Positions 46,156 through 54,349 of a DNA stretch of 64,000 bases are shown piece after piece (within the stretch, counting starts at the first letter, position 1; each line of letters begins with the position of its first letter). Source of the DNA: Rhodospirillaceae bacterium SYSU D60007 (GTDB taxonomy: Bacteria > Pseudomonadota > Alphaproteobacteria > Reyranellales > Reyranellaceae); NCBI GenBank assembly GCA_003574685.1, contig QOCQ01000021.1, positions 1 to 64,000 of the forward strand, written 5' to 3'. The notes below the pieces were generated by a model. It was not told where the DNA came from, made no database searches, and was given only the letters and a program-made list of their open reading frames with translations. The translations under genes and the position numbers were made by a program.

Positions 46156-47090
46156 GTGACGTGCACGCCTGACCACGAGCTGATGGACATCGCGCCCGAA
46201 GTGTCTCGCGCGCTGGCCGAGGACCGACCAGTGGTGGCGCTGGAATCCACGATCATCACGCATGGCATGCCACATCCCGACAACCTCGCCATGGTCATGG
46301 ATGTCGAAGCTATTGTCCGCCGGCACGAGGCGGTGCCGGCAACGATCGCCGTGAGGACGGGCGAATCCGCGTCGGACTGGATGACGACGGGCTGCGCCGG
46401 CTCGCTGAAGGGCGGGATGCCGAGAAGGCGTCGCGGCGCGATCTCGCCGCGCTGATCGCCAGCGGCGCGACCGCGGGCACGACGGTTTCCGCCACCATGC
46501 TGATCACCGCGCGCTGCGGCATTCCGATTTTCGCCACCGGCGGCATCGGCGGCGTGCATCGCCGTGCGGCGGAGACGTTTGATATTTCCGCCGATCTGGC
46601 CGAGCTGGGCCGCACGCCGGTGGCCGTGGTCTGCGCCGGCGCCAAGTCGATCCTCGATATCGGCAAGACACTGGAGGTGCTGGAGACACAGGGCGTGCCG
46701 GTGCTGGGTTACCGCACCGATGCGTTTCCCGCGTTCTTCAGCCGCGACAGCGGCTACAGGGTCGACCGGCGTCTCGGCACGCCGCGCGCACTGGCGCAGG
46801 TGATCCGCGTCCACCGGCAGCTTGGCCTGCAAGGCGGCATCGTGATCGCCAATCCCGTACCCGAAGCGGACGCCTTGCCCGCCGCCGCAATCGAAGCATG
46901 CATCGAGGCGGCCTGCCGCGAGGCTGAAGCCGCGGGCATAACGGGCAAGGCGCTGACGCCATACCTGCTGGCCCGCCTCAACACACTCACCGGCGGGCAA
47001 AGCCTGCGCGCCAACACGGCGCTGATCAGGAACAACGCTGCATTGGCCGCCCAAATCGCCGTCGAATACGCCGCGATGACGAGAGCATAA
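46156..47090 (+). pseudogene. psuG: Pseudouridine-5'-phosphate glycosidase, frameshifted
   Basis: The two halves match PsuG, which splits pseudouridine 5'-phosphate into uracil and ribose 5-phosphate. The first part contains [19 protein letters not shown]; after about 46350 the frame shifts by one base and continues with [20 protein letters not shown], then AGTTVSATML, FATGGIGGVHRRAAE and AGAKSILDIGKTLE. The shift is at GTGAGGACGG near 46351; restoring one base (GTGGAGGAC) repairs the frame. No other defect is visible, so it is either a recent mutation or a base-calling error. No psuK kinase gene is adjacent. Confidence 0.88.
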
Positions 47091-47245
47091 GAACCGTCAG
47101 CGATGACGGGCTCCAGCGTTGCTGTCAGCAAGCTGGCGCAGGGCGGCAGTGAAGCCGGGCTGGGCCGACGCGAGGTTGCGCGGCTCGCCGGGTTCAGAAG
47201 TGAGCGCGTGGGCGCTGTCGGTCGCGACCATGGCAGACGCCACGT

Positions 47246-48103
47246 TCAGTGCGCCATCAGGACGGGGATGGTCGCTTGCCGCAGCACGTCGCTCGTCACC
47301 CCGCCCAGAACGAAGTGCCGCAGACGGCTGTGGGAATAGGCGCCCATGACGATCAGGCCGGCATTTTCGCGTGCCGCCAGCGCCAGCAGATTGCTGCCGG
47401 CGTCGGTGGACGCCTCGCCCACGACAGTGGCCGGCGCATAGCCGCGCCAGGCCAGATGAACCGCCAGCCGCCCGGCCGAGCGGCGCAGGGTCTCGTCGCC
47501 ACCGGCGAAGAGCACGATCCGCTTTGCCCGCCCGATCAGCGACCAAGCCGCTGCCACCGCATGGGCTGCTTCGCGGCTGTCGTTCCAGGCGATGACCACG
47601 GTTGAGAAGGGATCGGCGGGGGCCGGTCCGGGGACCAGCAGCACGGGCCGTCCCGACTGGAACAGCGCGCCTTGCAGCGCCTCGTCGGTGCCCTCGGTGT
47701 AGCTGCGCGCCGAGCGGGCCAGCACGATCAGATCGGCCGTGCGCCCCTGGCGGCCGATCTCCGCCGACACGGGCGCTTCCACATCGCTCCATTCCGCGGT
47801 CAGCCGCGCCGGCGTTCCCGGCGCAGCCGCCATCTCGATGCCGGCGTCTTCCTGCCAGCTGCGGAAGACGCCGCGCGCCTCGGCGGCGCTGGTGCGCCCA
47901 GCCTCCTCCAGGGCGTTGAGCAGGTCGGGCGTCATGTAGGCGCCCTCGAACATGCCGCCCGTAACCGCGATGCTGATGGGGCTGCGCACATGCAATCCCA
48001 CCACATGCGCGCGCAGGCGCCCTGCGATCGCCTGGGTCAGCGCGAGCGCCGCCGGATCAGCCGCATCGCCCATCACGGGCACGAGGATTACGCGATAGGC
48101 CAT
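47246..48103 (-). CDS. Universal stress protein, two-domain
   Basis: The 285-residue protein holds two UspA folds. Domain 1 begins MAYRVILVPVMGDAADPAAL; domain 2 (from about residue 155) has VVIAWNDSREAAHAVAAAWS and the C-terminal nucleotide motif GAYSHSRLRHFVLGGVTSDVL, followed by TIPVLMAH. The second-domain motif fits the G-2x-G-9x-G(S/T) pattern only loosely. The longer frame upstream is rejected. It is the last gene of the low-oxygen island. Start ATG 48103 has a GGAGG site. Confidence 0.88.
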   Translation of the reverse strand: MAYRVILVPVMGDAADPAALALTQAIAGRLRAHVVGLHVRSPISIAVTGGMFEGAYMTPDLLNALEEAGRTSAAEARGVFRSWQEDAGIEMAAAPGTPARLTAEWSDVEAPVSAEIGRQGRTADLIVLARSARSYTEGTDEALQGALFQSGRPVLLVPGPAPADPFSTVVIAWNDSREAAHAVAAAWSLIGRAKRIVLFAGGDETLRRSAGRLAVHLAWRGYAPATVVGEASTDAGSNLLALAARENAGLIVMGAYSHSRLRHFVLGGVTSDVLRQATIPVLMAH

Positions 48104-48218
48104 GACGCACCCTCCTCCATCGGAGCCTGCTCCGCGATGCCAACAGGTCCTCTCCACACCTGTTGACCGTCCGCGCTTCGACCTCGTTCTCGCTATCCTT
48201 CGCCGCGATAGCAGCGCG

Positions 48219-48941
48219 TCAGGCGTTTGCACCGACCGCCAAGGCCCGCAGCCGCTCGGGCTTGACGATGCAAATGCGCTGCGGATGCGGCAGGTCGATA
48301 ACACCCTGCCGCTTGAGCTGGTTGAGCATCCGGCTCACGGTTTCCAGCGTCAGGCCGAGATGGTCGGCGATGTCCAGCCGCGTCATGGCCAGGGAGATGG
48401 TTGCGGCTCCGGGCGTCCTGTCGCCAAGCCGGCGTTGCAGCGTCAGCAGGAACGTGGCGATGCGCTCCATGGCACTCATGCGCCCCAGCAGAAGCATCTG
48501 GTTCTGGGCCGCGGCAAGCCGCCGCAGGGCGAGCTCCAGCAGGCGGTGTCCCGCCTGCGGATTTTCCTCCAGCGCAACGTCCACCCGCAGCCGCGGATAA
48601 CTCACCAGCTCCGACTCGACGATGGCTTCCGCGGTGAACTCGTAGGAGGTCGCGGCATCGAAGCCGATAAAATCCCCGGGCAGGAAGAAATCGACCACGT
48701 AGCGCCGCCCGTCGGCCAGGATCTTCACGATCCGGATGGCGCCGGAGACGACCTTGTACCAGCAGTGCGCATCATCGCCTTCCGAGAACAGCACATCATC
48801 GCGGTCCAGTCTCATGCGCATTCCCTTTGCATGCAGCCAGTTGTCCGGTTCCTGCACGGGCAGAGCGGCGGGAGGCCCGACCGGCACCGGCGGGCGCGGC
48901 GTGCTGGCGGCGTGCGGTGCGGGCATCGAATGACTGAGCAT
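48219..48941 (-). CDS. Crp/Fnr family regulator, FixK-type
   Basis: The 240-residue regulator has a cyclic-nucleotide-like beta barrel (residues about 50-150, with SEGDDAHCWYKVVSGAIRI and GDFIGFD), a dimer helix and a C-terminal winged helix. The recognition helix is LTLETVSRMLNQL; Glu, Ser and Arg spaced as ETVSR are those that contact TTGA in Fnr and FixK. Only one Cys is present, so it lacks the N-terminal Fnr iron-sulfur cluster and resembles FixK. Its probable targets in the window are the boxes at 51.06 and 53.26 kb. A Pro/Ala-rich extension precedes the barrel. Confidence 0.88.
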   Translation of the reverse strand: MLSHSMPAPHAASTPRPPVPVGPPAALPVQEPDNWLHAKGMRMRLDRDDVLFSEGDDAHCWYKVVSGAIRIVKILADGRRYVVDFFLPGDFIGFDAATSYEFTAEAIVESELVSYPRLRVDVALEENPQAGHRLLELALRRLAAAQNQMLLLGRMSAMERIATFLLTLQRRLGDRTPGAATISLAMTRLDIADHLGLTLETVSRMLNQLKRQGVIDLPHPQRICIVKPERLRALAVGANA

Positions 48942-49066
48942 GACGCGGACCTCTCTTCGCTCTCGATGTGCGAAGGATAGGCGCGCCGCGGTGGCTGCTA
49001 AATTCGGGATGAACGCGTACGGGATTCCCCTTACATGTCCGGCGTGCCCGCCCCCGGGGCCCGCTA

Positions 49067-50071
49067 TCACGCCAGCCGCTCGACCGAAACCTCATGAAGC
49101 GCATGCCCGGTACGCTCGAAGGCGGTGATATTGCCGATTGTCGTTTCGGCAATGGCGGCCAGGGCATCCTGCGTGAAGAACGCCTGGTGCCCCGTGATCA
49201 GCACATTGGGGAAGGTCAGCAGGCGCGCGAACTGATCGTCCTGGATGACGCTGTCCGACAGATCGCGGAAAAACAGCTCGGCTTCTTCCTCATAAACATC
49301 AAGACCCAGGCTGCCGATCCGTCCTGACTTGAGGCCATTGATCGCGGCGCGCGTGTCGATGACCGCGCCACGGCTGGTATTGATCAGCATGACGCCTGGC
49401 CGCATTTGCGTCAGCGCCGCGGCATCGATCAGATGGTGCGTCGCCGGTGTCAACGGACAGTGCAGCGAGATGATGTCCGAAGCCGCCAGCAGCTCGGCCA
49501 GTGGCACATAGCGGGCGCCGAGGCTTTCGCATGCGGGATCGGCCCTGAGGTCATGCGCCAGCACGATGCAGCCGAAGCCCCGCATGATCCGGACCAGCGC
49601 CGCACCGGTTTTCCCTGTGCCGATGATGCCGACCGTGCGGCCGAACAGGTCGAAACCCAGCAACCCGTCGAGATCGAAATTGCCCTCCCGTACGCGGGCG
49701 TGCGCCCGGTGGATCTTCCGGTTCAGCGCGAGGATCAGGGCAACGGCATGCTCGGCAACGGCATGCGGCGAATACTCGGGCACGCGGGCCACCGTGACTC
49801 CCAGGGCGCGCGCTGCCACGAGATCAACATTGTTGAAGCCGGCGCAGCGCAGCACGACGAGTTTCGTTCCCTGGCCGGCCAGCGCCTCAAGCACGTTCGC
49901 TCGAAGCTCGTCGTTCACGAAGGCGCAGACCGCGCCTGCACCGGCCGCGGCAACCGCCGTTTCCAGGGCAAGGCGTGATTCCAGATAGATCAGGCCGTGT
50001 CCGGCGCCGGCATTGGCCGCATCGAGAAAGCGCCGGTCATAGGGCTTGGTGCTGTAGACGGCGACCTGCAT
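49067..50071 (-). CDS. ldhA: Fermentative D-lactate dehydrogenase (LdhA-type)
   Basis: The 334-residue 2-hydroxyacid dehydrogenase has MQVAVYSTKPYD at the start, RCAGFNNVDLVAA, the cofactor loop GIIGTGKTGAAL, catalytic NTSRGAVIDT and the LdhA-specific GLDVYEEEAELFF plus LTFPNVLITGHQAFFT. It reduces pyruvate to D-lactate with NADH under oxygen limitation. ATG 50071 is preferred; upstream residues in the longer frame come from another reading of the regulator region. No Fnr box of the TTGA-N6-TCAA type is visible before it. Confidence 0.9.
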   Translation of the reverse strand: MQVAVYSTKPYDRRFLDAANAGAGHGLIYLESRLALETAVAAAGAGAVCAFVNDELRANVLEALAGQGTKLVVLRCAGFNNVDLVAARALGVTVARVPEYSPHAVAEHAVALILALNRKIHRAHARVREGNFDLDGLLGFDLFGRTVGIIGTGKTGAALVRIMRGFGCIVLAHDLRADPACESLGARYVPLAELLAASDIISLHCPLTPATHHLIDAAALTQMRPGVMLINTSRGAVIDTRAAINGLKSGRIGSLGLDVYEEEAELFFRDLSDSVIQDDQFARLLTFPNVLITGHQAFFTQDALAAIAETTIGNITAFERTGHALHEVSVERLA

Positions 50072-50133
50072 GCCGCCCCTCCGTTGATCGAGACCGGATG
50101 ACAAACGGGCCAGGTGCCGTTCGGATGCCTGGC

Positions 50134-50502
50134 TCAGGCCTGGCCGTGCAGGGAGTCCCGCACCAGGCTCATCAGATGGCTGCTGACGAACGGCTTCTGC
50201 ACAAAGCCGGCCGCGCCCGCTTTCATCGCATGCGCGCGCGTCTCGCTGTCGGTCCTCGCCGTCATGAGGATGACCGGGAGCCGGCAGCCCGATTCGGCCA
50301 GTGCCCTCAGGACGTTGAAGCCGTCCATGCCAGGCAGGTTCACGTCCAGCAGCACGCAACCGCGGGCGTGCGATGCGTGGTGCTGCAGGAACTCGGCGCC
50401 GGAGGCGAAATCATGAACCGCGAAGCCATGCGCCTCGAAAAGAGCGCGCAGCGAATCTCGCACCGCCTCGTCATCGTCCACGATATAAATTTCGTCGTCC
50501 AT
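50134..50502 (-). CDS. Single-domain response regulator (orphan receiver)
   Basis: This 122-residue protein consists of a receiver domain only. Acidic pocket Asp9-Asp11 (IVDDDEAVRDSL), phosphoacceptor Asp53 in CVLLDVNLPGMDG, Thr81 in ILMTARTD and Lys103 in AGFVQKPF are intact. It resembles the receiver of FixJ-type regulators but has no output domain, so it probably acts by protein contact. No histidine kinase is nearby. The start at 50502 (MDDEIYIVDD) is the natural one; the longer frame adds 22 non-conserved residues. Confidence 0.9.
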   Translation of the reverse strand: MDDEIYIVDDDEAVRDSLRALFEAHGFAVHDFASGAEFLQHHASHARGCVLLDVNLPGMDGFNVLRALAESGCRLPVILMTARTDSETRAHAMKAGAAGFVQKPFVSSHLMSLVRDSLHGQA

Positions 50503-50569
50503 TGGTTGACAAGGATAGCCGATCTTCGTCGCCGTGACGAAGTCAGGGTCTTTCCGGACGCCCGTCATT

Positions 50570-51007
50570 TCAGCGATACACCAGGACGGGAATCCTGGAG
50601 TGGGTCAGGACCTTCATCGTCTCGCTGCCCGGCAGAACGGCCGAGAGGCCATGCCGGCCGTGCGAGGACATCGCGATCAGGTCGCACCCCTCCCTGAGAG
50701 CAGTGTCGGTGATCGCCCGCCAGGGGTGTTCGTCCATGACATGAAAGGCGGCGCACGGGACGCCCGACGCCGCGGCCTCTTCCCTGGCAACGGAGAGATG
50801 GCGCTCCGCGCGCGCGACCATGACACGCTCATACTGGGCCGGCGTCGCCGTGACGATCTCCGGATCGACGGCGAAGACATGGAATGGCTCGATCGCGGTC
50901 ACGATCGTGATCCGGGCGTGCAGCGCCCTGGCAAGAGCAATGGCCTTGCCCACCGCGCCGGTCGATAGCGGCGTTCCGTCGATGGGGACAAGGATGTGCT
51001 TGTACAT
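50570..51007 (-). CDS. Universal stress protein, single-domain
   Basis: The 145-residue UspA protein begins MYKHILVPIDGTPLSTGAVG and has the ATP-binding GRHGLSAVLPGSETMKVL (G-2x-G-9x-GS) followed by SRIPVLVYR. Such proteins support survival in starvation and low oxygen. A perfect Fnr/FixK box (51059-51072) is 52 bases upstream of its start, so it is likely activated at low oxygen by the Fnr-type regulator at 48.2 kb. The neighbouring receiver gene lies 67 bases downstream and may be cotranscribed. Confidence 0.93.
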   Translation of the reverse strand: MYKHILVPIDGTPLSTGAVGKAIALARALHARITIVTAIEPFHVFAVDPEIVTATPAQYERVMVARAERHLSVAREEAAASGVPCAAFHVMDEHPWRAITDTALREGCDLIAMSSHGRHGLSAVLPGSETMKVLTHSRIPVLVYR

Positions 51008-51058
51008 ATGCCTTTCCTCTCCACACGGAGACGGTGCCGTTAGACGTCACGGCAGGCC

Positions 51059-51072
51059 TTGATGCGGATCAA
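51059..51072. promoter_or_regulatory. Fnr/FixK box upstream of the universal stress gene
   Basis: TTGATGCGGATCAA matches TTGAT-N4-ATCAA exactly. Its centre is about 58 bases from the usp start codon; a class II promoter centred at -41.5 would place the transcript start near 51024. The regulator at 48.2 kb has the matching ETVSR helix. Confidence 0.85.
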
Positions 51073-51160
51073 ACGCGGTTCCGATCCGGGTTGCGATGCG
51101 TCAACGTACGGCGGAAATCCTTCTGCCGCAGGCCATACGGCAGAGTTGTTCGCTTGACCT

Positions 51161-51820
51161 TCACGCCGCGTCGCGCGAGGGCCCGAGGCCGATCGGTGCC
51201 GGGGTGAGGGTGACGATGCGCGTAAACAGTGCACGGAAATCCGTGCCATCCGTGCCGATGCCCCGGAGCGGATCGCGATGGCTCGCGAACGCTGCCTCAA
51301 GCTCTGCCCAGTCGGCGGCGGAAAAGACTTTCTCGGCGAGATGCAGAACCACGTCCTCCTCGATGCGCATGTGCTTCCAGTGGAACTCTGCATAGCTTCG
51401 CGCCGAATCGAGGAATGCCACCGCCTGGACCTGGCAGCCAATGTCGCTCCAGCGCTGGTCGTCGCCGGCGCGTCCATCCGGCTGCGCAGCGCGGGTCTCG
51501 ACGCAGGTCCGGAAATCGGCCAGCGCCTGCTTGAGCTGGGCAAGGCGCCCGTGCCCCTCGCGATGCTGGGCTTCGACATCATCCAGCGTCGCCGCCGCTT
51601 GTGGTGCGCGCTCGCGCAGCAAGCGGAACAGATACGCGTCTTCCTTCGGATGGTGGCATGCCTCGGGAAAGCCCTCGATATAGGCGATCATCGCGTCGAG
51701 CAGGCGGAAATCGGGAGGGGTTCCGTGGCTGGCGATGCCGTCCGCGACATGCAGCAGCCCGTGCAGGACGGCAGCCAGCGAACGGTGTTCGTCCTGGATG
51801 GTGAACGTTGCCTTGTGCAT
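51161..51820 (-). CDS. Hemerythrin domain protein
   Basis: The 219-residue protein is a four-helix hemerythrin-like fold with candidate di-iron ligands in QDEHRSLAAVL, CHHPKEDAYLF, EAQHREGHGRL and EFHWKHMRIEEDVVL. Such proteins bind O2 or NO, or sense oxygen and iron. It starts 19 bases after hemN on the same strand with a GGAGG site, so it probably shares the hemN promoter and its Fnr box. The long C-terminal part is not characterised. Confidence 0.88.
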   Translation of the reverse strand: MHKATFTIQDEHRSLAAVLHGLLHVADGIASHGTPPDFRLLDAMIAYIEGFPEACHHPKEDAYLFRLLRERAPQAAATLDDVEAQHREGHGRLAQLKQALADFRTCVETRAAQPDGRAGDDQRWSDIGCQVQAVAFLDSARSYAEFHWKHMRIEEDVVLHLAEKVFSAADWAELEAAFASHRDPLRGIGTDGTDFRALFTRIVTLTPAPIGLGPSRDAA

Positions 51821-51839
51821 GTGCTCCTCCCGGCGCGGG

Positions 51840-53189
51840 TCAAATGGCGGGCGAATGCCGTCCGTTCGACGTGGGCAGGTGATGGTCGAAGGCGGTGCAG
51901 ATCAGCCGCACGGCAGGGCGCCCCGCATCCGTGACGCACAATTGCCCACCCTCGACCGTGACCAGGCCGTCGTCGGTGAAGGGTTGCAGCCGCGCGAGGT
52001 CATCGTCGAAGATGTGTTCGGGCATGTCATGCCGGCGCGCCACACGCGGCAGGTTGACCTTGAAGTCGCACATCAGGCGTTCGATGACGTCGGCGATCAG
52101 CCGGTCTTCTGGCGTGGCGGCGACGCCGCGGGCGGTGGCGTAGCGCCGCTCGCGAATGGCCGCCGCATACTGGTCGAGCGCACCTGTGTTCTGGACCAGC
52201 CCCGACGGCAGCCGTGAAATTGCCGTCGCCCCCACGCCGAGGAAGGTAGCGGCGGATACGTCCGTGTAGCCCTGGAAGTTGCGCCGCAACCCGCCGGCGC
52301 GCGCCGCGACAGCCAGCGGATCGTCGGGGAGCGCATAGTGGTCCAGCCCGATGGATCGGTAGCCGGCCTTCGTCAGTTTCTCGCCGATGAGGCGCACCAT
52401 GTCGAGGCGCAGATCCATGCCGGGCAGCGTGGCCTCGTCGATGGCCCGCTGGCGCCTGGCCATCCAGGGCACGTGGGCGTAGCCGAAGACCGCGATCCGG
52501 GACGGCTTCAGGCGCACTGTCGTGGCCAGCGTCGCGGCCAGGCTGTCCAGCGTTTGGCGGGGCAGGCCATAGACCAGATCGATATTGATATGGTCGATGC
52601 CGGCATCCCGCAGCATCTGCATGCAGGCAGCGGTGGTTTCCGCCGGCTGGATGCGGTTGATCGCCCGCTGTACGGCCGGGTCGAAATCCTGCACGCCGAT
52701 GCTGACCCGCGTGACGCCCGCCAGCGCCATCATGTCTACCAGCTCGGCGGTCACGAAGCGCGGGTCTGCCTCCACAGAGATCTCGGCGCCAGGCGCCGGC
52801 GCGAACAGCCGCGTGGCGCGATTCACGACCCGGAACAAAGCCTTGCCGCCCAGTTCCGTTGGCGTGCCGCCGCCAAACTGGAGCGCCGCCAGCGACCGGC
52901 CCTCGCCGACATCGGACGCCAGCAGGTCGAGCTCGCGTTCCAGCAGCTCGGCGTAGGCCTCCAGTTGTGCCGGTCCGCGGGCGCGCTGCGTGTGGCAGGC
53001 GCAGTACCAGCAGATCGAGCGGCAAAAGGGCACATGGGCGTATAGCGCCACCGCTTCGGCAGCGGGCAAGGCCTGCAGCCAGTCCCGGTATGTCGCGCCA
53101 TCGACGCCGGCGTGGAACTGTGCCGCCGTCGGGTAGCTGGTGTAGCGCGGAACCGGGCGTTCGAAACGCTTCAGGATCGGCTGGTCCAT
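51840..53189 (-). CDS. hemN: Oxygen-independent coproporphyrinogen III oxidase HemN
   Basis: The 449-residue radical SAM enzyme oxidises coproporphyrinogen III without O2, needed for haem synthesis at low oxygen. The N-terminal MDQPILKRFERPVPRYTSYP and CRSICWYCACHTQ (CxxxCxxCxC) are those of true HemN, unlike HemW at 2.7 kb. FGGGTPTELG and the SVEADPRFV strand follow, then the HemN C-terminal domain. An Fnr box at 53257-53270 lies 67 bases upstream. The hemerythrin gene follows. The start at 53189 fits the family; its ribosome site is weak. Confidence 0.96.
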   Translation of the reverse strand: MDQPILKRFERPVPRYTSYPTAAQFHAGVDGATYRDWLQALPAAEAVALYAHVPFCRSICWYCACHTQRARGPAQLEAYAELLERELDLLASDVGEGRSLAALQFGGGTPTELGGKALFRVVNRATRLFAPAPGAEISVEADPRFVTAELVDMMALAGVTRVSIGVQDFDPAVQRAINRIQPAETTAACMQMLRDAGIDHINIDLVYGLPRQTLDSLAATLATTVRLKPSRIAVFGYAHVPWMARRQRAIDEATLPGMDLRLDMVRLIGEKLTKAGYRSIGLDHYALPDDPLAVAARAGGLRRNFQGYTDVSAATFLGVGATAISRLPSGLVQNTGALDQYAAAIRERRYATARGVAATPEDRLIADVIERLMCDFKVNLPRVARRHDMPEHIFDDDLARLQPFTDDGLVTVEGGQLCVTDAGRPAVRLICTAFDHHLPTSNGRHSPAI

Positions 53190-53256
53190 GACAACCTGTA
53201 TGTCGGCACCCGACAGGGGCCGCATGGCGAGACTAGGCCCGCTGGCATCCGATACG

Positions 53257-53270
53257 TTGAGCAAGATCAA
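53257..53270. promoter_or_regulatory. Fnr/FixK box upstream of hemN
   Basis: TTGAGCAAGATCAA fits TTGA-N6-TCAA, the FixK consensus, with one mismatch to TTGAT-N4-ATCAA. Its centre is about 74 bases from the hemN start, compatible with activation at a -41.5 promoter and a 33-base leader. hemN is a common Fnr/FixK target in alphaproteobacteria. Confidence 0.85.
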
Positions 53271-53403
53271 TAACAAGGGATGGTCAGGAGACGTCCAGCC
53301 TGCCGAAACTTCCGGGCGGGGCAAATCATTCCTGCCGATCGCCAGGCCGGGCGGGAGCGGGTCCCGCTTCTCGCCTTTCCAAAGCGAGGAAGCGGCATAC
53401 CGG

Positions 53404-53450
53404 TTCCTGATTACCCGGCTGCTGGGAGCGCGGGCATCTTGCCCGCATCG
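53404..53450. repeat. Repeat family C/B fragment with a small hairpin
   Basis: TTCCTGATTACCCGGCT resembles the inverted family-C block and is followed by GCTGGGAGCG, the start of family B, then a GCGGGC-ATCTT-GCCCGC hairpin (53430-53446). It looks like a mosaic of the two families in the hemN to tRNA gap. No gene is visible in this 361-base gap apart from the Fnr box. Confidence 0.5.
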
Positions 53451-53550
53451 GCGCGCAGCGCCGAAGTGTTTTCGCGCCTGCATGGCCTGCGGACCAGCGC
53501 ACCAGGTCGCCGTCCTGATTGCACCCGCCAGCTTTTGAACGTCAGAATTT

Positions 53551-53625
53551 TGGAGCGGGCGAAGGGATTCGAACCCTCGACCCCAACCTTGGCAAGGTTG
53601 TGCTCTACCCCTGAGCTACGCCCGC
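53551..53625 (-). tRNA. tRNA-Gly(GCC)
   Basis: On the minus strand GCGGGCG opens the acceptor stem and CGCCCGC closes it, followed by T and an encoded CCA. The anticodon arm is CAACC-TTGCCAA-GGTTG, so the anticodon is GCC, reading GGC/GGU. D arm (GCTCAGGGGTAGAGC) and T arm (GAGGGTTCGAATCCCTT) are normal. The 75 bases include CCA. It is solitary and decodes Gly. Confidence 0.97.
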
Positions 53626-53740
53626 GCTCCACGCGGTACGCCGTGGATGGCCCGGCGTCAGGCGCGCGGAAATAGCCGCTTTCATGCGCCTTGGCAAGAC
53701 GGTTGCTCCGGCATCACGGTGCCGCTAGGAAGCGCGCCCG

Positions 53741-54292
53741 ATGAACACCGACGCCAGCGCCCATCCGGCCGCCGATCCCGAAGGCAAGGATCTGCCCACC
53801 ACGCCCGCTGCCCTGCTGGCGCGGCTCGATTCGCTGGGCATCGCGCACCAGACGGTGAGCCACGAAGCGGTGTTCACCGTCGAGCAATCCACGGCCGTGC
53901 GCGCCCGCCTGCCCGTGCTGCAGACCGGCACCCACATCAAGAACCTGTTCCTGCGCAACAAGCGCGAGGAGATGTGGCTGGTCACGGCCGAGGCTCACCG
54001 GGTGATCGACCTCAGGCAGCTTGGCGAGCGCATCGGCGCAGGCCGCGTGTCCTTCGGCAGCGCCGAGCGGCTGATGCGCTATCTCGGCGTGCGGCCCGGC
54101 TCGGTGACGCCGCTGGCCCTGATCAACGATCCGGAGAACAGGGTACGGCTGGCGGTCGACCAGGCCGTGCTGGAGGCCGACATCGTTTGGGCGCATCCCC
54201 TGGTCAATACCATGGTGACCCGTCTGTCCGGCAGTGACCTGCAGCTTTTCTTCGCCGCTACCGGCCATTCACCCCAACCCATCGCGTTCTGA
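53741..54292 (+). CDS. Prolyl-tRNA editing (YbaK/ProX-type) protein
   Basis: The 183-residue stand-alone editing-domain protein has LDSLGIAHQTVSHEAVFTVE, TGTHIKNLFLRNKREEMWLV with the conserved Lys, SFGSAERLMRYLGV and GSVTPLALINDPENRVRLAVD. This pattern belongs to the ProXp-ala/PrdX branch, which hydrolyses Ala-tRNA(Pro) mischarged by prolyl-tRNA synthetase. It is preceded by tRNA-Gly on the other strand and followed by the zinc-responsive operon, with no functional link visible. Confidence 0.9.
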   Translation: MNTDASAHPAADPEGKDLPTTPAALLARLDSLGIAHQTVSHEAVFTVEQSTAVRARLPVLQTGTHIKNLFLRNKREEMWLVTAEAHRVIDLRQLGERIGAGRVSFGSAERLMRYLGVRPGSVTPLALINDPENRVRLAVDQAVLEADIVWAHPLVNTMVTRLSGSDLQLFFAATGHSPQPIAF

Positions 54293-54307
54293 TGGTCTTG
54301 ACTTAAC

Positions 54308-54325
54308 GATATAGTATAACATACC
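54308..54325. promoter_or_regulatory. Putative Zur operator of znuA
   Basis: GATATAGTATAACATACC is an 18-base imperfect palindrome (symmetric positions G.TAT..TATA..ATA.C, 14 of 18) in the AT-rich gap before the znuA gene. It resembles the Zur boxes of alphaproteobacterial zinc-uptake genes, as I recall them. Embedded TATA-like hexamers suggest it overlaps the -10. Zur itself is not in the window. Confidence 0.65.
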
Positions 54326-54349
54326 GTCGCCTCATCTATGGGAGGCGAC

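Noticed and set aside
47097-47231. Short minus-strand frame downstream of the two-domain universal stress protein
   Set aside because: About 44 residues, no ribosome site, no recognisable motif; left as non-coding.
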